Below are positions 15,850-25,102 of a DNA stretch of 35,784 nt, one piece after another. A program made the position numbers and the translations under genes. This DNA comes from Lachnospiraceae bacterium (lineage in GTDB: Bacteria > Bacillota > Clostridia > Lachnospirales > Lachnospiraceae): the NCBI GenBank assembly GCA_004556655.1, contig SFGF01000036.1, positions 1 to 35,784 on the forward strand, written 5' to 3'. Numbering within the stretch: position 1 is the stretch's first letter; the number at the start of each line of letters is the position of its first letter. A model generated the notes under the pieces. The model worked only from the letters and a program-made list of their open reading frames with translations, was not told where the DNA came from and ran no database searches.

Positions 15850-17232
15850 TCATTTTAAGGTACATTCATATTCTTTCAGTGCATCCAGTGCTTTTCGCGA
15901 CAGTGGAAACAGTGCAATCATATTGAAAATGGTCATAAGTCCAATTCCCACATCTCCCAGATCCCATACGAATGTATAAGCAGCCAGTCCGCCGATAAAG
16001 AGCATCACCAGAGCCAGTATTTTGTACAATGTCTGTGAAAGCCAATTATCTCCGAAAATATAGGCAACATTTGGTCGGGCATAGAACAGAATCCCAATAA
16101 AAGTGGAAAAGCTGAACAACCAGAGAACGACGGCGATAAAAATCACTCCGAATTTACCTAGATGGTAGTTCATGGCGGTCTGGAGCAGATCTATGCCGGT
16201 GAGTCCGTCGGTGAGCCCTTCCGGTGTGAGCAGCATAATCATGGCGGAACAGCTGCAGATCACGATGGTATCAATAAATACACCAAAAGCCTGTAAAAGT
16301 CCCTCTTTTGCAGGATGGCTGATATCGGCTGCGGCTGCCGCACAGGGGGCGGAACCGGAACCGGCTTCGTTGGAAAAGAGCCCTCGTTTGGCACCGTTCA
16401 TAATGACCGCACCAAATCCTCCGGCTGCTACCTGACGAATTCCAAATGCCTCTGAAAAAATCCTCTGAAAAACAGAAGGAAGCTGTCCTGCGTTTTTTAT
16501 AATAATAAACAGGGTAATGACAAAATATAATCCTGCCATAACCGGCACGATTACATCCAGAACTTTAACGGTAGCATTTTTTCTAAGGACGATGACAGCT
16601 GCTATCAATACAAGCACTATGGTTGTATAGATTGGTGGAATCTTAAAAGCATTTTCAAAGGCAGAGGAAACAGAATTTCCAATCACCTGACTGATTCCAC
16701 ACCAGCAGATCAGTCCGGACACGGCAAATAATACTGCCATGATGGAATGTTTGCGTGCGCTGCCTTTTTTGAGAAAGCAGTGATGAATATAGTAGGCAGG
16801 TCCGCCACGATATCCGCCATAGAGCGGATCTTTTTCTTTGTAAATCTGTGCCAGTGTTGCTTCGATAAATGCTGTGGAAGAACCAAGCAGGGCAGTGATC
16901 CACATCCAGAAAACGGCTCCGGCACCCCCGAGAGAGATGGCTGCCACCACGCCCACAAGATTCCCCATTCCCACACGGGTTGCCGTGGATATAATCAGAG
17001 CCTGCAGTCCGGAAATGGAATTGTTGGTAGTGGAAGTTTTTTTCTCCACTGTAATTTTCAGCATTTCCGGAAAAAGGCGAAATGGCAGAAATCTGGTGCG
17101 GACCGTAAAATAAATTCCCGATGGGATCAAAATCAGTACCAGGAGAGAAAGTCCGATGGAACCACCTGTGGGAAGCGGAATCGTAACCAGATCACCCCAT
17201 AATAAATTATAAACAAATCGAAAAACTGTCAT
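15850..17232 (-). CDS. AGCS family alanine/glycine:cation symporter
   Basis: A 460-residue sodium- or proton-coupled amino-acid symporter with about 11 membrane segments. Family signatures are present: GLQALIISTATRVGMGNLVG near the first third (the usual form has G-T-G-N), GGPAYYIHH, and GLFSNEAGSGSAPCAAAAA in the centre. The variant R-V-G-M-G-N at the usual V-G-T-G-N site distinguishes it from the second copy at 23584-24960. An AAAGGGGA ribosome site precedes ATG 17232. It is divergent from a LysR regulator (126-nt gap), which probably controls it. The specific amino acid is unknown. Confidence 0.93.
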   Translation of the reverse strand: MTVFRFVYNLLWGDLVTIPLPTGGSIGLSLLVLILIPSGIYFTVRTRFLPFRLFPEMLKITVEKKTSTTNNSISGLQALIISTATRVGMGNLVGVVAAISLGGAGAVFWMWITALLGSSTAFIEATLAQIYKEKDPLYGGYRGGPAYYIHHCFLKKGSARKHSIMAVLFAVSGLICWCGISQVIGNSVSSAFENAFKIPPIYTTIVLVLIAAVIVLRKNATVKVLDVIVPVMAGLYFVITLFIIIKNAGQLPSVFQRIFSEAFGIRQVAAGGFGAVIMNGAKRGLFSNEAGSGSAPCAAAAADISHPAKEGLLQAFGVFIDTIVICSCSAMIMLLTPEGLTDGLTGIDLLQTAMNYHLGKFGVIFIAVVLWLFSFSTFIGILFYARPNVAYIFGDNWLSQTLYKILALVMLFIGGLAAYTFVWDLGDVGIGLMTIFNMIALFPLSRKALDALKEYECTLK

Positions 17233-17358
17233 AGTAAAATCCCCTTTTTCATCAAGTAGTATGTTGTATTTCCCATTTAATTAGTATATAGTAAAAATAA
17301 ATATCCGTAAAATTGATAATCATAATATATAGAATCGAAAAAATAGATGGAGGGAATC

Positions 17359-18249
17359 GTGGATATAAAGAATCTGATAACATTTATCCATGTGGCAGAG
17401 CTAAACAGTTTTACCAAAGCTGCTGAAAAACTTGGGTATTCCCAGTCGACGGTTTCTTTTCAGATCCGACAGCTGGAAAATGAACTGAATACCCAACTGT
17501 TTGAAAGAATCAATCATACAATCGCATTGACGGAAACAGGGGTACAAGTGTTGAACTATGCCCATCAGATCAGTAAACTGACACAGGAACTGGAAAAAAA
17601 CATGAAGAAGGAAGAAGAAGTCAGCGGTCATGTCCGTCTGGCCATGGCAGATTCTCTTTGCTATTCTTTGTTGGGAGAAAAATTCCCGGACTTTCGGGAA
17701 CAATATCCGGGAATTATGCTGAAAATTATTACAGCAGGGACGGAAGAAATGTTTCGGCTGATCAATCATAATGAGGTGGATGTGATATTGACACTGGATA
17801 ATCATATTTATAATACGGAATATGTTATCGTGAAGGAAGAAAAGGCGGCGATGCATTTTGTGGCGGACAGAAATTGTCCGCTGGGTCAAAAAGAATCCAT
17901 TTTGGTTCAGGATCTGATACAAATGCCATTTATTCTCACGGAAAAAGGAATGAGTTACCGCAGGTTGATGGACGAAAAACTGGCGGAAATGTCCATGGAA
18001 ATCCTACCGGTTTTAGAAATTGGCAGTACCAGCCTGATCTGTTCCCTTGTGGAACAGGGAGCGGGTATTTCTTTTCTTCCGGATTATGTGACGGAAAAAG
18101 AAGTGGCAGCAGGAAAAATGATTCGTCTTCAGGTGTCTGATTTTGAAATTGATGTATGGAAACAGCTTCTTTATCATCGGGACAAATGGATTTCTCCTCA
18201 GATAGAATCAGTGCTCCAATATTGTGTCAACAGAGAGTTTTCATCATAA
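17359..18249 (+). CDS. LysR family transcriptional regulator
   Basis: A 296-residue LTTR. Residues 1-60 hold the winged HTH (LITFIHVAELNSFTKAAEKL, then GYSQSTVSFQIRQLENEL, then LFER), followed by a periplasmic-binding-like effector domain to the end. An in-frame ATG lies at 17347 but has no ribosome site, while GGAGGG at 17349-17354 is correctly spaced before GTG 17359, giving the typical MDIKNL start. Divergent from the AGCS symporter. Followed after 26 nt by the response regulator, without an obvious terminator, so partial read-through into that operon is possible. Confidence 0.93.
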   Translation: MDIKNLITFIHVAELNSFTKAAEKLGYSQSTVSFQIRQLENELNTQLFERINHTIALTETGVQVLNYAHQISKLTQELEKNMKKEEEVSGHVRLAMADSLCYSLLGEKFPDFREQYPGIMLKIITAGTEEMFRLINHNEVDVILTLDNHIYNTEYVIVKEEKAAMHFVADRNCPLGQKESILVQDLIQMPFILTEKGMSYRRLMDEKLAEMSMEILPVLEIGSTSLICSLVEQGAGISFLPDYVTEKEVAAGKMIRLQVSDFEIDVWKQLLYHRDKWISPQIESVLQYCVNREFSS

Positions 18250-18275
18250 GGAAAACAAGAAAGAGGTGATTGGAT

Positions 18276-18950
18276 ATGCGTATTCTGGTGGCAGAGGATC
18301 AAAAGGATCTGAATGATATTATTGTGAAAGAACTGAGACAAAATCATTATACCGTGGATTCCTGTTACGATGGGGAAGCGGCACTGGACTATATCCGATG
18401 TGCGGAGTATGATGCTGTGATCCTGGATATTATGATGCCGCGAAAAACAGGAATCGAGGTGGTAAAGCAGCTTCGAAGAGATAAAAACCATGTGCCGGTT
18501 TTATTATTGACTGCTCTTGACAGTATAGAAGACAGGGTGACGGGGCTTGATGCAGGAGCTGATGATTATCTGATCAAACCATTCGCCCTGGATGAACTGA
18601 CAGCTCGCATCCGGGTAATGCTTCGCAGAGCCTCCGGTCATGTAAGCAACTGCTTTACAGTAGCAAATCTGAAAGTGGATTGTGATAAAAGGACGGTTTT
18701 CAGAGACGAAACGGAAATCGTATTATCTTCCAAAGAGTTTGCAGTGTTGGAATATATGATACGGAATCAGGGTATTGTACTGACAAGAGAAAAAATAGAA
18801 CAGCATATATGGAATTATGATTATGAAGGTGGGTCTAATGTGGTAAATGTTTATATTCGTTATCTTCGAAAGAAAATTGATGACAACTTTGAGCCGAAAC
18901 TGATTCACACGGTCCGGGGAACCGGATATGTATTGAGGGAAAATGTATGA
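18276..18950 (+). CDS. OmpR/PhoB family response regulator
   Basis: A 225-residue regulator. The receiver domain (residues 1-118) has the acidic pair E7/D8, phospho-acceptor D51 in ILDIMMP, T79 and K101 in LIKPF. The C-terminal winged helix (about 130-225) ends in the typical GTGYVLRE stretch. The upstream in-frame TTG at 18270 is rejected because AAGAGGTG at 18261-18268 gives a 7-nt spacing to ATG 18276. The stop overlaps the kinase start (ATGA). The direct repeats at 20300-20320 are a plausible binding site. Confidence 0.95.
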   Translation: MRILVAEDQKDLNDIIVKELRQNHYTVDSCYDGEAALDYIRCAEYDAVILDIMMPRKTGIEVVKQLRRDKNHVPVLLLTALDSIEDRVTGLDAGADDYLIKPFALDELTARIRVMLRRASGHVSNCFTVANLKVDCDKRTVFRDETEIVLSSKEFAVLEYMIRNQGIVLTREKIEQHIWNYDYEGGSNVVNVYIRYLRKKIDDNFEPKLIHTVRGTGYVLRENV

Positions 18951-20305
18951 GACGTTTATCGATAAAAGGAAAGATCACTCTCTGGTATACATTGTTCATG
19001 ATCGCACTCACGATTATTGTTCTGGGGTTCCTGGGGTTTCTGGGAGACTGGCAGATCATGGAATCCGTCAGAAACCGGCTGGAAACTGCACTAAATGAGA
19101 ATCTGGAAGAAATAGAATATGATGAAGAGGATGGGATAGAAATCGATGATGACCTGCAGCTTTTTCAGGACGGAGTTTACCTGATCCTTTATGATGAGCA
19201 GGGGAATCCTATACAGGGCCAGCTTCCCTATGGATTGGAGGTATCACAGACACCTGCATTTAAAAACGGGGAGATACAAAAAACAGAAATCCAGTCGGTT
19301 CGTTGGGTGTTTCTGGATCTTTATAAACCGCTGAACAAAGATAAGGGTGTATGGATGAGAGGAATTATTTCTCAGAGTGAGGCGGAGTATGGGCTGAATA
19401 TCATTTTCCGTCTGTTTCTGTTTTTGCTCCCTGCTTTTGTCATATTATTTGCAGTTGGTGGGTATTATATTATCTGCAGAGCTTTTGCTCCGATAGAAAA
19501 AATGCGGAAAACAGCGGAAGAGATTACGGGCGGCGATGATCTGTCCCGACGGATTCGGCTGGAGGACGGAAAGGATGAAATACACCAGCTGGCAGATACT
19601 TTTGATCGGATGATGGATCGGATTCAGGATGTTTATGAGCGGGAGAAGCAGTTCACATCTGATGTTTCCCATGAGCTTCGGACACCGTCATCCGTGATCG
19701 TCACACAGGCGGAGTATGCTTTGCGTTATGACAATCCTTCCGGAGAATTGAAAGAAAGGCTGCAGGTGATTTTGTCCCAGTCCAAAAAGATGTCAGGGAT
19801 GATCTCCCAGCTTCTGATGTTGGCACGAGCGGATCAGGGGCGGGTTAAATTGCAGAAGGAAAAAATCAATCTGAGTGAACTTCTGGAAATTATTGCGGAA
19901 GAGGAACAGGAGAGAGCGAAAAAAAGGCAGATTCAGCTACACACGGATTGTCAGCCGGAAATCTGTATGATGGGCGATGAAACTATGCTGATGAGGTGTT
20001 TTATTAATCTGATCGAAAATGCAATTGTATATGGGAAGGACGGAGGGAATATCTGGATCGGCCTGACAAAAGAGGAAAACCGTATTTCAGGATATGTTCG
20101 AGATGATGGAATCGGGATCAGTAAAGAGAATCTTCCGAGAATCTGGGAACGTTTCTATCAGGTAGATACCTCCCGATCTCCCTCTTCAGAAGGAAATTCC
20201 GGTTTGGGGCTTCCAATGGTAAAATGGATTGTAGAAGCTCATGGGGGAGAAATTACAGTGGAAAGCTGTCTTGACAAAGGGACGATTTTTTCTTTTCATT
20301 TTTAA
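18947..20305 (+). CDS. Sensor histidine kinase
   Basis: A 452-residue membrane kinase, partner of the preceding regulator. TM1 spans about residues 10-32 and TM2 about 152-176, leaving a ~120-residue extracellular sensor with an acidic run (EEIEYDEEDGIEIDDD). A HAMP linker follows, then the H-box with His242 in DVSHELRTPSSV, the N-box NLIENAIVYG, G1 DDGIGI, the F-box FYQVDTS and G2 GNSGLGL. All catalytic boxes are intact. The acidic sensor loop could bind cations or cationic peptides, but this is speculative. Confidence 0.95.
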   Translation: MRRLSIKGKITLWYTLFMIALTIIVLGFLGFLGDWQIMESVRNRLETALNENLEEIEYDEEDGIEIDDDLQLFQDGVYLILYDEQGNPIQGQLPYGLEVSQTPAFKNGEIQKTEIQSVRWVFLDLYKPLNKDKGVWMRGIISQSEAEYGLNIIFRLFLFLLPAFVILFAVGGYYIICRAFAPIEKMRKTAEEITGGDDLSRRIRLEDGKDEIHQLADTFDRMMDRIQDVYEREKQFTSDVSHELRTPSSVIVTQAEYALRYDNPSGELKERLQVILSQSKKMSGMISQLLMLARADQGRVKLQKEKINLSELLEIIAEEEQERAKKRQIQLHTDCQPEICMMGDETMLMRCFINLIENAIVYGKDGGNIWIGLTKEENRISGYVRDDGIGISKENLPRIWERFYQVDTSRSPSSEGNSGLGLPMVKWIVEAHGGEITVESCLDKGTIFSFHF

Positions 20306-20333
20306 TCTTATTTTAATCTTCATTATGTAAAAT
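20300..20333 (+). promoter_or_regulatory. Direct-repeat operator and -10 for the PepSY lipoprotein gene
   Basis: TTTTAATCTT occurs at 20300-20309 and again at 20311-20320, an 11-bp period matching one helical turn as in OmpR/PhoB-type boxes. A TAAAAT -10 follows at 20328-20333. No good -35 is seen, as expected for an activator-dependent promoter. The regulator encoded at 18276 is the obvious candidate. Confidence 0.6.
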
Positions 20334-20373
20334 GAGACCATGAAATGAAGAATGCCTACAGGAGGTAGAAAAG

Positions 20374-21057
20374 ATGAAATATACAATTACACGGATTTTA
20401 AGTATTATGGTAATTACTCTGACACTTGTGGGATGCGGAACCAGAACAGACACGGCTTCTCCAAATGAGACATCGGAAGTTCGTCCTCAGGAGACAGTGA
20501 TTTCGGAAGAGAATACAGGAACAGCGGATACAGAGAAAACCGTTGATACCGGAGATACAGCGAATACAGCAGATAAAGAAGAGACGGCTGATACGAAAAA
20601 TTCAGCAGCGCAGCAGGGAACCGTGATATCAGAAGAAGAGGCGAAGGCAATCGCACTGAAAGATGCCGGATTAACAGAAGAAGAAGTGAGCGGTATTCGT
20701 GTGAAGCTGGAAACCGATGACGGAGTACAGGAATACGAAGTGGATTTTTACGCAGGGGATAAGGAATACGATTATGATATCGACGCACAGACAGGCGAAA
20801 TCCGTAGTAAGGATATGGATATTGACGATGACTTCAACAAAACAAAATCCGTAAAAACAGCAGTTACCGAGGAAGAAGTGAAAAAGATCGTACTGGAAAA
20901 AGTACCACAGGCAGCAGAAAAAGATATCAGGATGCATTTGGATTATGATGACGGAAGAACGATTTATGAAGGTTCTGTAGTCAGCAACGGAGTGGAATAT
21001 GATTTTGAGATTGATGCTGACAGCGGTAAAATCCTGGAATGGGAAGAAGAACATTGA
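20374..21057 (+). CDS. PepSY-domain lipoprotein
   Basis: A 227-residue exported lipoprotein. A short signal peptide ends in the lipobox L18-V-G-C21. A Thr/Glu/Asp-rich low-complexity spacer (about 25-80) follows, then two PepSY domains, at about 85-148 (EEAKAIALKDAGL onward, ending D-A-Q-T-G-E-I) and 160-225 (ending D-A-D-S-G-K-I-L). PepSY proteins are thought to inhibit peptidases or sense the envelope. The AGGAGGTAG ribosome site precedes the ATG. Location right after a two-component system and behind an OmpR-like box suggests it is its main output, perhaps with feedback on the kinase. Confidence 0.92.
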   Translation: MKYTITRILSIMVITLTLVGCGTRTDTASPNETSEVRPQETVISEENTGTADTEKTVDTGDTANTADKEETADTKNSAAQQGTVISEEEAKAIALKDAGLTEEEVSGIRVKLETDDGVQEYEVDFYAGDKEYDYDIDAQTGEIRSKDMDIDDDFNKTKSVKTAVTEEEVKKIVLEKVPQAAEKDIRMHLDYDDGRTIYEGSVVSNGVEYDFEIDADSGKILEWEEEH

Positions 21058-21060
21058 TTA

Positions 21061-21087
21061 AGAGAGCCATTTGAGCTCTCTTTTTTT
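21061..21087 (+). terminator. Intrinsic terminator after the PepSY gene
   Basis: AGAGAGC (21061-21067) pairs with GCTCTCT (21075-21081), followed by T7. It begins three bases after the stop codon. Confidence 0.9.
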
Positions 21088-21254
21088 ATATCATAGGAAA
21101 GTGCTTCGCATTTTCCTATGATATAAAAACCCTCCGGGGGGATGCACACGATGCGCATAGGAAAGCTGCTAAAGCAGCTACGCATCGGCGCTCAAAGTGT
21201 GCAAGCCCCTCATGAGTGAGGGGTATGGGGAGTTAAAGTGGGTTTGCCCACTTT
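21083..21254. repeat. Chain of stem-loops in the intergenic region
   Basis: Four further structures follow the terminator. First, an 18-bp stem (21083-21100 with 21112-21129, core TATATCATAGGAAA) that shares the terminator's T-run. Second, a nested three-tier stem: GCACAC/GTGTGC (21144-21149/21197-21202), GATGCG/CGCATC (21150-21155/21181-21186) and AGCTGC/GCAGCT (21164-21169/21174-21179). Third, CCCCTCA/TGAGGGG (21206-21212/21217-21223). Fourth, AAAGTGGG/CCCACTTT (21235-21242/21247-21254). No coding frame explains it. It could be a structured RNA or a composite of palindromic repeats. Confidence 0.6.
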
Positions 21255-21363
21255 GTTCTTACAGGAGAGGAGATTGTCTGCTTGCTTCACATTGGGAATG
21301 ATGATAGAATGAACAAGGAAAATGGATCAAATAACAGCAAAGCTCTTATAAGGATTGTGACGG

Positions 21364-22488
21364 GTGGCATCTGTGAAAGCAAATAGTAAAGATACAAAAC
21401 GAATGAATAAGATCAGGATCATAAAATTTATATCAAAAAAAGGTATTACCTCAAAAGCGGAGATTTCATCTGAGTTACAGATCAGTATGCCGACAGTTCT
21501 TCAAAATGTAAAAGAACTGGTGGAGGAAGGTCTGGTGACAGAGAGTGGTGAATATGCATCTACAGGAGGACGAAAAGCGAAAGCACTTTCAATCGCAGAA
21601 GGAATCGGCTATACAGTCGGAATGGATATTACTGCCAATCATATCACTTTTGCGCTTGTAGATATGAGACGGGAGCTTGTGGAAAAGTTACGGGTAAGGA
21701 TTGCCTTTGAGAACATATATTCTTATTATGAAAAAATGGTGGAAAATCTGCTGACATTTATTGAGCGGACCGGAGTGGACAAAGGCAAGATTACCGGTGT
21801 GGGAATTTCTCTGCCCGGAATTGTCAATCAAGAAGAAAAGCTTCTGCTTCGTTCTCATGCGTTAAATGTGGAAAATGTCAGTTTTAAAATGATAGAAAAT
21901 ATGATCGGTTTCCCCTGTGAGCTGGAGAATGACGCAAACAGTGCAGCGTATGCAGAACTGTTTGGGAAAGGCAGTGATGCGGTGTATCTGTCACTCAGTA
22001 ATACAGTAGGAGGCGCAATCTGTCTTCATAATAAACTGTATCGTGGTGAAACATTCAAAAGTGGTGAGTTCGGTCATATGGTGATCGAGAAAAACGGAAG
22101 AAGATGCTATTGCGGTAAAAACGGATGTGTGGATGCTTATTGTTCTGCAAAGGTTTTGCAGAGCAGAACGGATGACAGCCTGGAAACATTTTTTGCGAAA
22201 ATACGGGAAAAAGATCCGGAATGTATGGAAGTTTGGGAAGAATATCTGGATGATCTGGCAGTGACGGTTACAAATCTGCGGATGACTTTTGACTGTGATA
22301 TCGTACTGGGAGGTTACGTAGGCGGCTATCTGGAAGAGTTTCTCCCGGAACTGAGCAGAAAAATCATGAAGTATAATAACTTTGATCTGGATACTTCTTA
22401 TTTGCGTACAGGACGGTATAAGTTGGAAGCTTCCGCATATGGTGTCACTTTAAAATTTGTTGAAAAATATTTTGATTCACTGAAATAG
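21364..22488 (+). CDS. ROK family transcriptional regulator
   Basis: A 374-residue NagC/XylR-like protein. A winged HTH at about residues 14-62 (GITSKAEISSELQISMPTVL) is joined to a ROK sugar-kinase-like domain. The zinc motif lies at GEFGHMV with C248-x-C250 and C255 plus C260. The kinase phosphate-binding site reads GMDITAN instead of D-I-G-G-T, as in non-catalytic ROK repressors. The ENDANSAA signature is near 188-195. GTG 21364 is used with a weak AAGGA upstream; GTG 21373 is an alternative start. No sugar genes are adjacent; an EamA permease follows 31 nt on. Confidence 0.88.
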   Translation: MASVKANSKDTKRMNKIRIIKFISKKGITSKAEISSELQISMPTVLQNVKELVEEGLVTESGEYASTGGRKAKALSIAEGIGYTVGMDITANHITFALVDMRRELVEKLRVRIAFENIYSYYEKMVENLLTFIERTGVDKGKITGVGISLPGIVNQEEKLLLRSHALNVENVSFKMIENMIGFPCELENDANSAAYAELFGKGSDAVYLSLSNTVGGAICLHNKLYRGETFKSGEFGHMVIEKNGRRCYCGKNGCVDAYCSAKVLQSRTDDSLETFFAKIREKDPECMEVWEEYLDDLAVTVTNLRMTFDCDIVLGGYVGGYLEEFLPELSRKIMKYNNFDLDTSYLRTGRYKLEASAYGVTLKFVEKYFDSLK

Positions 22489-22519
22489 GCAGATTGTAGA
22501 TATAAGAGGAAAGAGTGCG

Positions 22520-23467
22520 ATGACGGATAAACAACATAACAGAACAATTGAAAAAAATTTTTGTGATGTAAAATTGGAAGATATGGCGTCTTTATGTATT
22601 CTGACAGCAGGAACGTTGTGGGGAATGATCGGACTATTTTCCAGTGCTATGTCTGAAGGGGGTTTTTCTTCCATAGAAATTACATTTATCCGAAATGCCG
22701 TGGCAGCCGTAGGACTGTGGATATATCTTCTGATTTTCCAAAGGAAACTGATCCGGATAGAAATAAAAGATATCTGGATGTTTTTGGGGACAGGGATTTT
22801 AAGTATTGTATTTTTTAATATTATGTACTTTACCACGATTCAGCTGTCCACACTGTCGATTGCAGCCATTCTGTTATATACGGCACCTTGTTTTGTCATG
22901 GTGATGTCGGTTTTATTTTTTCATGAAAAACTGACAAAAGCGAAAGTCGCTGCATTGATCTGCGCATTTTGCGGCTGTGTATTTACCACAGGAATTGTGG
23001 AAGGAATGTTGTCCGGGCAGGGAGCGGGAAATATCACATGGATTGGAATCGTGACAGGAATCTGTTCGGGAATCGGTTATGCGCTGTATTCTATATTCGG
23101 AAATATTGCATTGAAAAAATATCATACAGAAACAGTGACGGCGTACACTTTTTTGATTGCCGCAGTGTCATTGCTGCCTTTTTGTCTGAAGGGAGAATTA
23201 ATCGCCAGGCTGCAAAATAGTTCCATGGCGGCAAATGCCCTGGGAATCGGTTTGGTATCCACCCTGGCTCCCTTTTGTTTCTATACAACAGGACTCAAAT
23301 ACACCGAGCCCGGAAAAGCATCCGTAATGGCATTTGTGGAGCCTATGGTGGCAACACTGATTGGGATTTTTATACTACATCAGAAAATAACCATAACAGG
23401 AATTGCGGGAATACTATTGATATTCATTTCCATTGTAATCTTAAATTCCAAAAAACATACTTGTTGA
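22520..23467 (+). CDS. EamA family (DMT superfamily) permease
   Basis: A 315-residue membrane protein with ten predicted hydrophobic segments in two EamA repeats, beginning at about residues 27 and 175 (ILTAGTLWGMIGLFS and ITWIGIVTGICSGIGYALYS). The second repeat ends with the family stretch SVMAFVEPMVATLIGIFIL. The first 25 residues are a polar tail. A strong GAGGAAAGAG ribosome site precedes ATG 22520. It is probably co-transcribed with the ROK regulator. Substrate unknown, often amino acids or metabolites. Confidence 0.9.
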   Translation: MTDKQHNRTIEKNFCDVKLEDMASLCILTAGTLWGMIGLFSSAMSEGGFSSIEITFIRNAVAAVGLWIYLLIFQRKLIRIEIKDIWMFLGTGILSIVFFNIMYFTTIQLSTLSIAAILLYTAPCFVMVMSVLFFHEKLTKAKVAALICAFCGCVFTTGIVEGMLSGQGAGNITWIGIVTGICSGIGYALYSIFGNIALKKYHTETVTAYTFLIAAVSLLPFCLKGELIARLQNSSMAANALGIGLVSTLAPFCFYTTGLKYTEPGKASVMAFVEPMVATLIGIFILHQKITITGIAGILLIFISIVILNSKKHTC

Positions 23468-23499
23468 TTTACATACATAACACACCAATGTTCGCATTT

Positions 23500-23584
23500 G
23501 TTTTGATTGCGTGTGGCCGATAAAGTAAAGGGGCTGATAATATTATCAGCCTCATTATACTATTTCTATCTCACGAATCAAAAC
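23500..23584. repeat. Dispersed palindromic repeat, copy C, also a bidirectional terminator
   Basis: GTTTTGATTGCGTG (23500-23513) and CACGAATCAAAAC (23572-23584) form inverted ends. Inside, GGCTGATAAT/ATTATCAGCC (23532-23551) is a perfect 20-bp palindrome, followed by TCATTAT. Read on the minus strand it aligns with copy B (AATGAGGCTGA, TTATCAG, TTTACTTTA). It lies between the convergent EamA and AGCS genes and touches the AGCS stop codon, so it probably terminates both transcripts. Confidence 0.7.
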
Positions 23585-24960
23585 TAAAAATAATCCTTCA
23601 CAAGTTTAGCAACGGTTCCCGACAGCAGCAGCAGTGCAATCAGGTTCGGGATGACCATCAGACCGTTGAAGGTATCGGCGATACTCCAGAGAAGCCCCAG
23701 ATCCATGGTGGCTCCCAGAATAGCGACCAGAGAATACACCAGCATAAAAGGTTTGTTAATTTTACTTCCGAAAATAAATTCGATACATCGGGTGCCATAC
23801 AAACCCCAGCCAATAATAGTGGAGAAAGCGAAACAACAGAGTGCTACTGCTGTAAAAATAGATACCCAGTTGCCGTAGGTGGAAGTAAATCCCTGAATTG
23901 TAAGTTCAGCTCCGGCATCCACACCATAAGTGATGGGAATACCACTGCAGAGAATGACCAGTGCGGTCATGGTACAAATCACGATGGTGTCCATAAATAC
24001 CTCGAAAATCCCAAAAAATCCCTGTCTGACAGGATCGCTTGTATCAGCAGCCGCATGGGCGATGGAGCCTGTACCGAGACCGGCTTCATTTGAGAAGATA
24101 CCGCGGGATACTCCTTTTTTCATACTGATGAACATACTTCCGATCACACCGCCCGTAATAGCGGATGGAGTGAAGGCACCTTTGAAAATGGAAACAAAGA
24201 CAGAAGGAACATGTTCAATATTCAGAAGGATTACCCCAAGTGCCAAAACCAGATATAAAAGAGCCATGAACGGAACCAGTTTTTCTGTTACTTTTCCGAT
24301 ACGTTTGATTCCTCCAAGGAGAACCAGAGCCACCAGAATGGTGATCACGATTCCAAGAATAAGGTTGAATATGGAAATCTGATTCTCTGAAAGTACGTGA
24401 TAGTTAACCAGTGCGGAATCAATGGCAGTGGTGATGGTGTTCACCTGAGTGGCATTGCCGGTACCGAATACGGTAAGAACTCCAAGAGCGGAGAAAATAA
24501 CGGCAAGCCAGTGCCAACGAGGACCGAGACCGTTTTTTATGTAATACATGGGACCGCCTACCCAGTCACCATTTTCATTTTTCTCACGGAAATGTACAGC
24601 CAGTGTTACCTCAGAAAACTTGGTACACATTCCGAGCAGAGCGGACATCCACATCCAGAAAACAGCACCGGGCCCTCCGATTGCGATGGCGCCGGCTACT
24701 CCGGCAATATTTCCGGTACCTACGGTAGCCGCCAGTGCAGTACAGACCGCCTGAAAAGGTGTAATAGAGCCATCAGACGCTTCTTTTTTATGAAACATTC
24801 GTCCTACGGTCACACGGAACATGTAATCAAACTTACGAAATTGAAGAAAACGGGTGCGAAAACTGAGAAGCAGACCGGCACTGACAATGCAGATCATGGC
24901 AGGGACTCCCCAGACAAAACTGTTGACGTTGTCATTGATTTGTTTAATTGTCTCTAACAT
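23584..24960 (-). CDS. AGCS family alanine/glycine:cation symporter (second copy)
   Basis: A 458-residue symporter with about 11 membrane segments. It carries the standard signature ALAATVGTGNIAGVAGAIAI near residues 74-93, then GGPMYYIKNGLG, and GIFSNEAGLGTGSIAHAAA centrally. This canonical VGTGN distinguishes it from the divergent copy at 15850-17232, so the two are paralogues and not a recent duplication. The start is supported by AAAGGAAT upstream. It stands alone on the minus strand, ending in repeat copy C. Confidence 0.94.
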   Translation of the reverse strand: MLETIKQINDNVNSFVWGVPAMICIVSAGLLLSFRTRFLQFRKFDYMFRVTVGRMFHKKEASDGSITPFQAVCTALAATVGTGNIAGVAGAIAIGGPGAVFWMWMSALLGMCTKFSEVTLAVHFREKNENGDWVGGPMYYIKNGLGPRWHWLAVIFSALGVLTVFGTGNATQVNTITTAIDSALVNYHVLSENQISIFNLILGIVITILVALVLLGGIKRIGKVTEKLVPFMALLYLVLALGVILLNIEHVPSVFVSIFKGAFTPSAITGGVIGSMFISMKKGVSRGIFSNEAGLGTGSIAHAAADTSDPVRQGFFGIFEVFMDTIVICTMTALVILCSGIPITYGVDAGAELTIQGFTSTYGNWVSIFTAVALCCFAFSTIIGWGLYGTRCIEFIFGSKINKPFMLVYSLVAILGATMDLGLLWSIADTFNGLMVIPNLIALLLLSGTVAKLVKDYF

Positions 24961-25022
24961 TTTTTATTCCTTTACTTACAGATTTTCCTAATATGATACC
25001 ATGAGATGAACAAAAAGTACAG

Positions 25023-25072
25023 AAAAAAGGAGTCTGATTTTGTAAAAATCTACAAAATCAGACTCCTTTTTT
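25023..25072. terminator. 22-bp perfect hairpin terminator
   Basis: Arms 25023-25044 and 25051-25072 are fully complementary, with AAAAAA at one base and TTTTTT at the other and a 6-nt loop. On the minus strand it follows the small 8-Cys gene by about 30 nt and would terminate it before the AGCS gene. It is the same in both directions. Confidence 0.88.
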
Positions 25073-25102
25073 GCTCAGATACTGGTGCTTTTACAAGAGT
25101 TG

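Noticed and set aside
15850..24960. Two AGCS symporters as a recent duplication
   Set aside because: Their key motifs (RVGMGN against VGTGN) and termini differ widely, so they are old paralogues.
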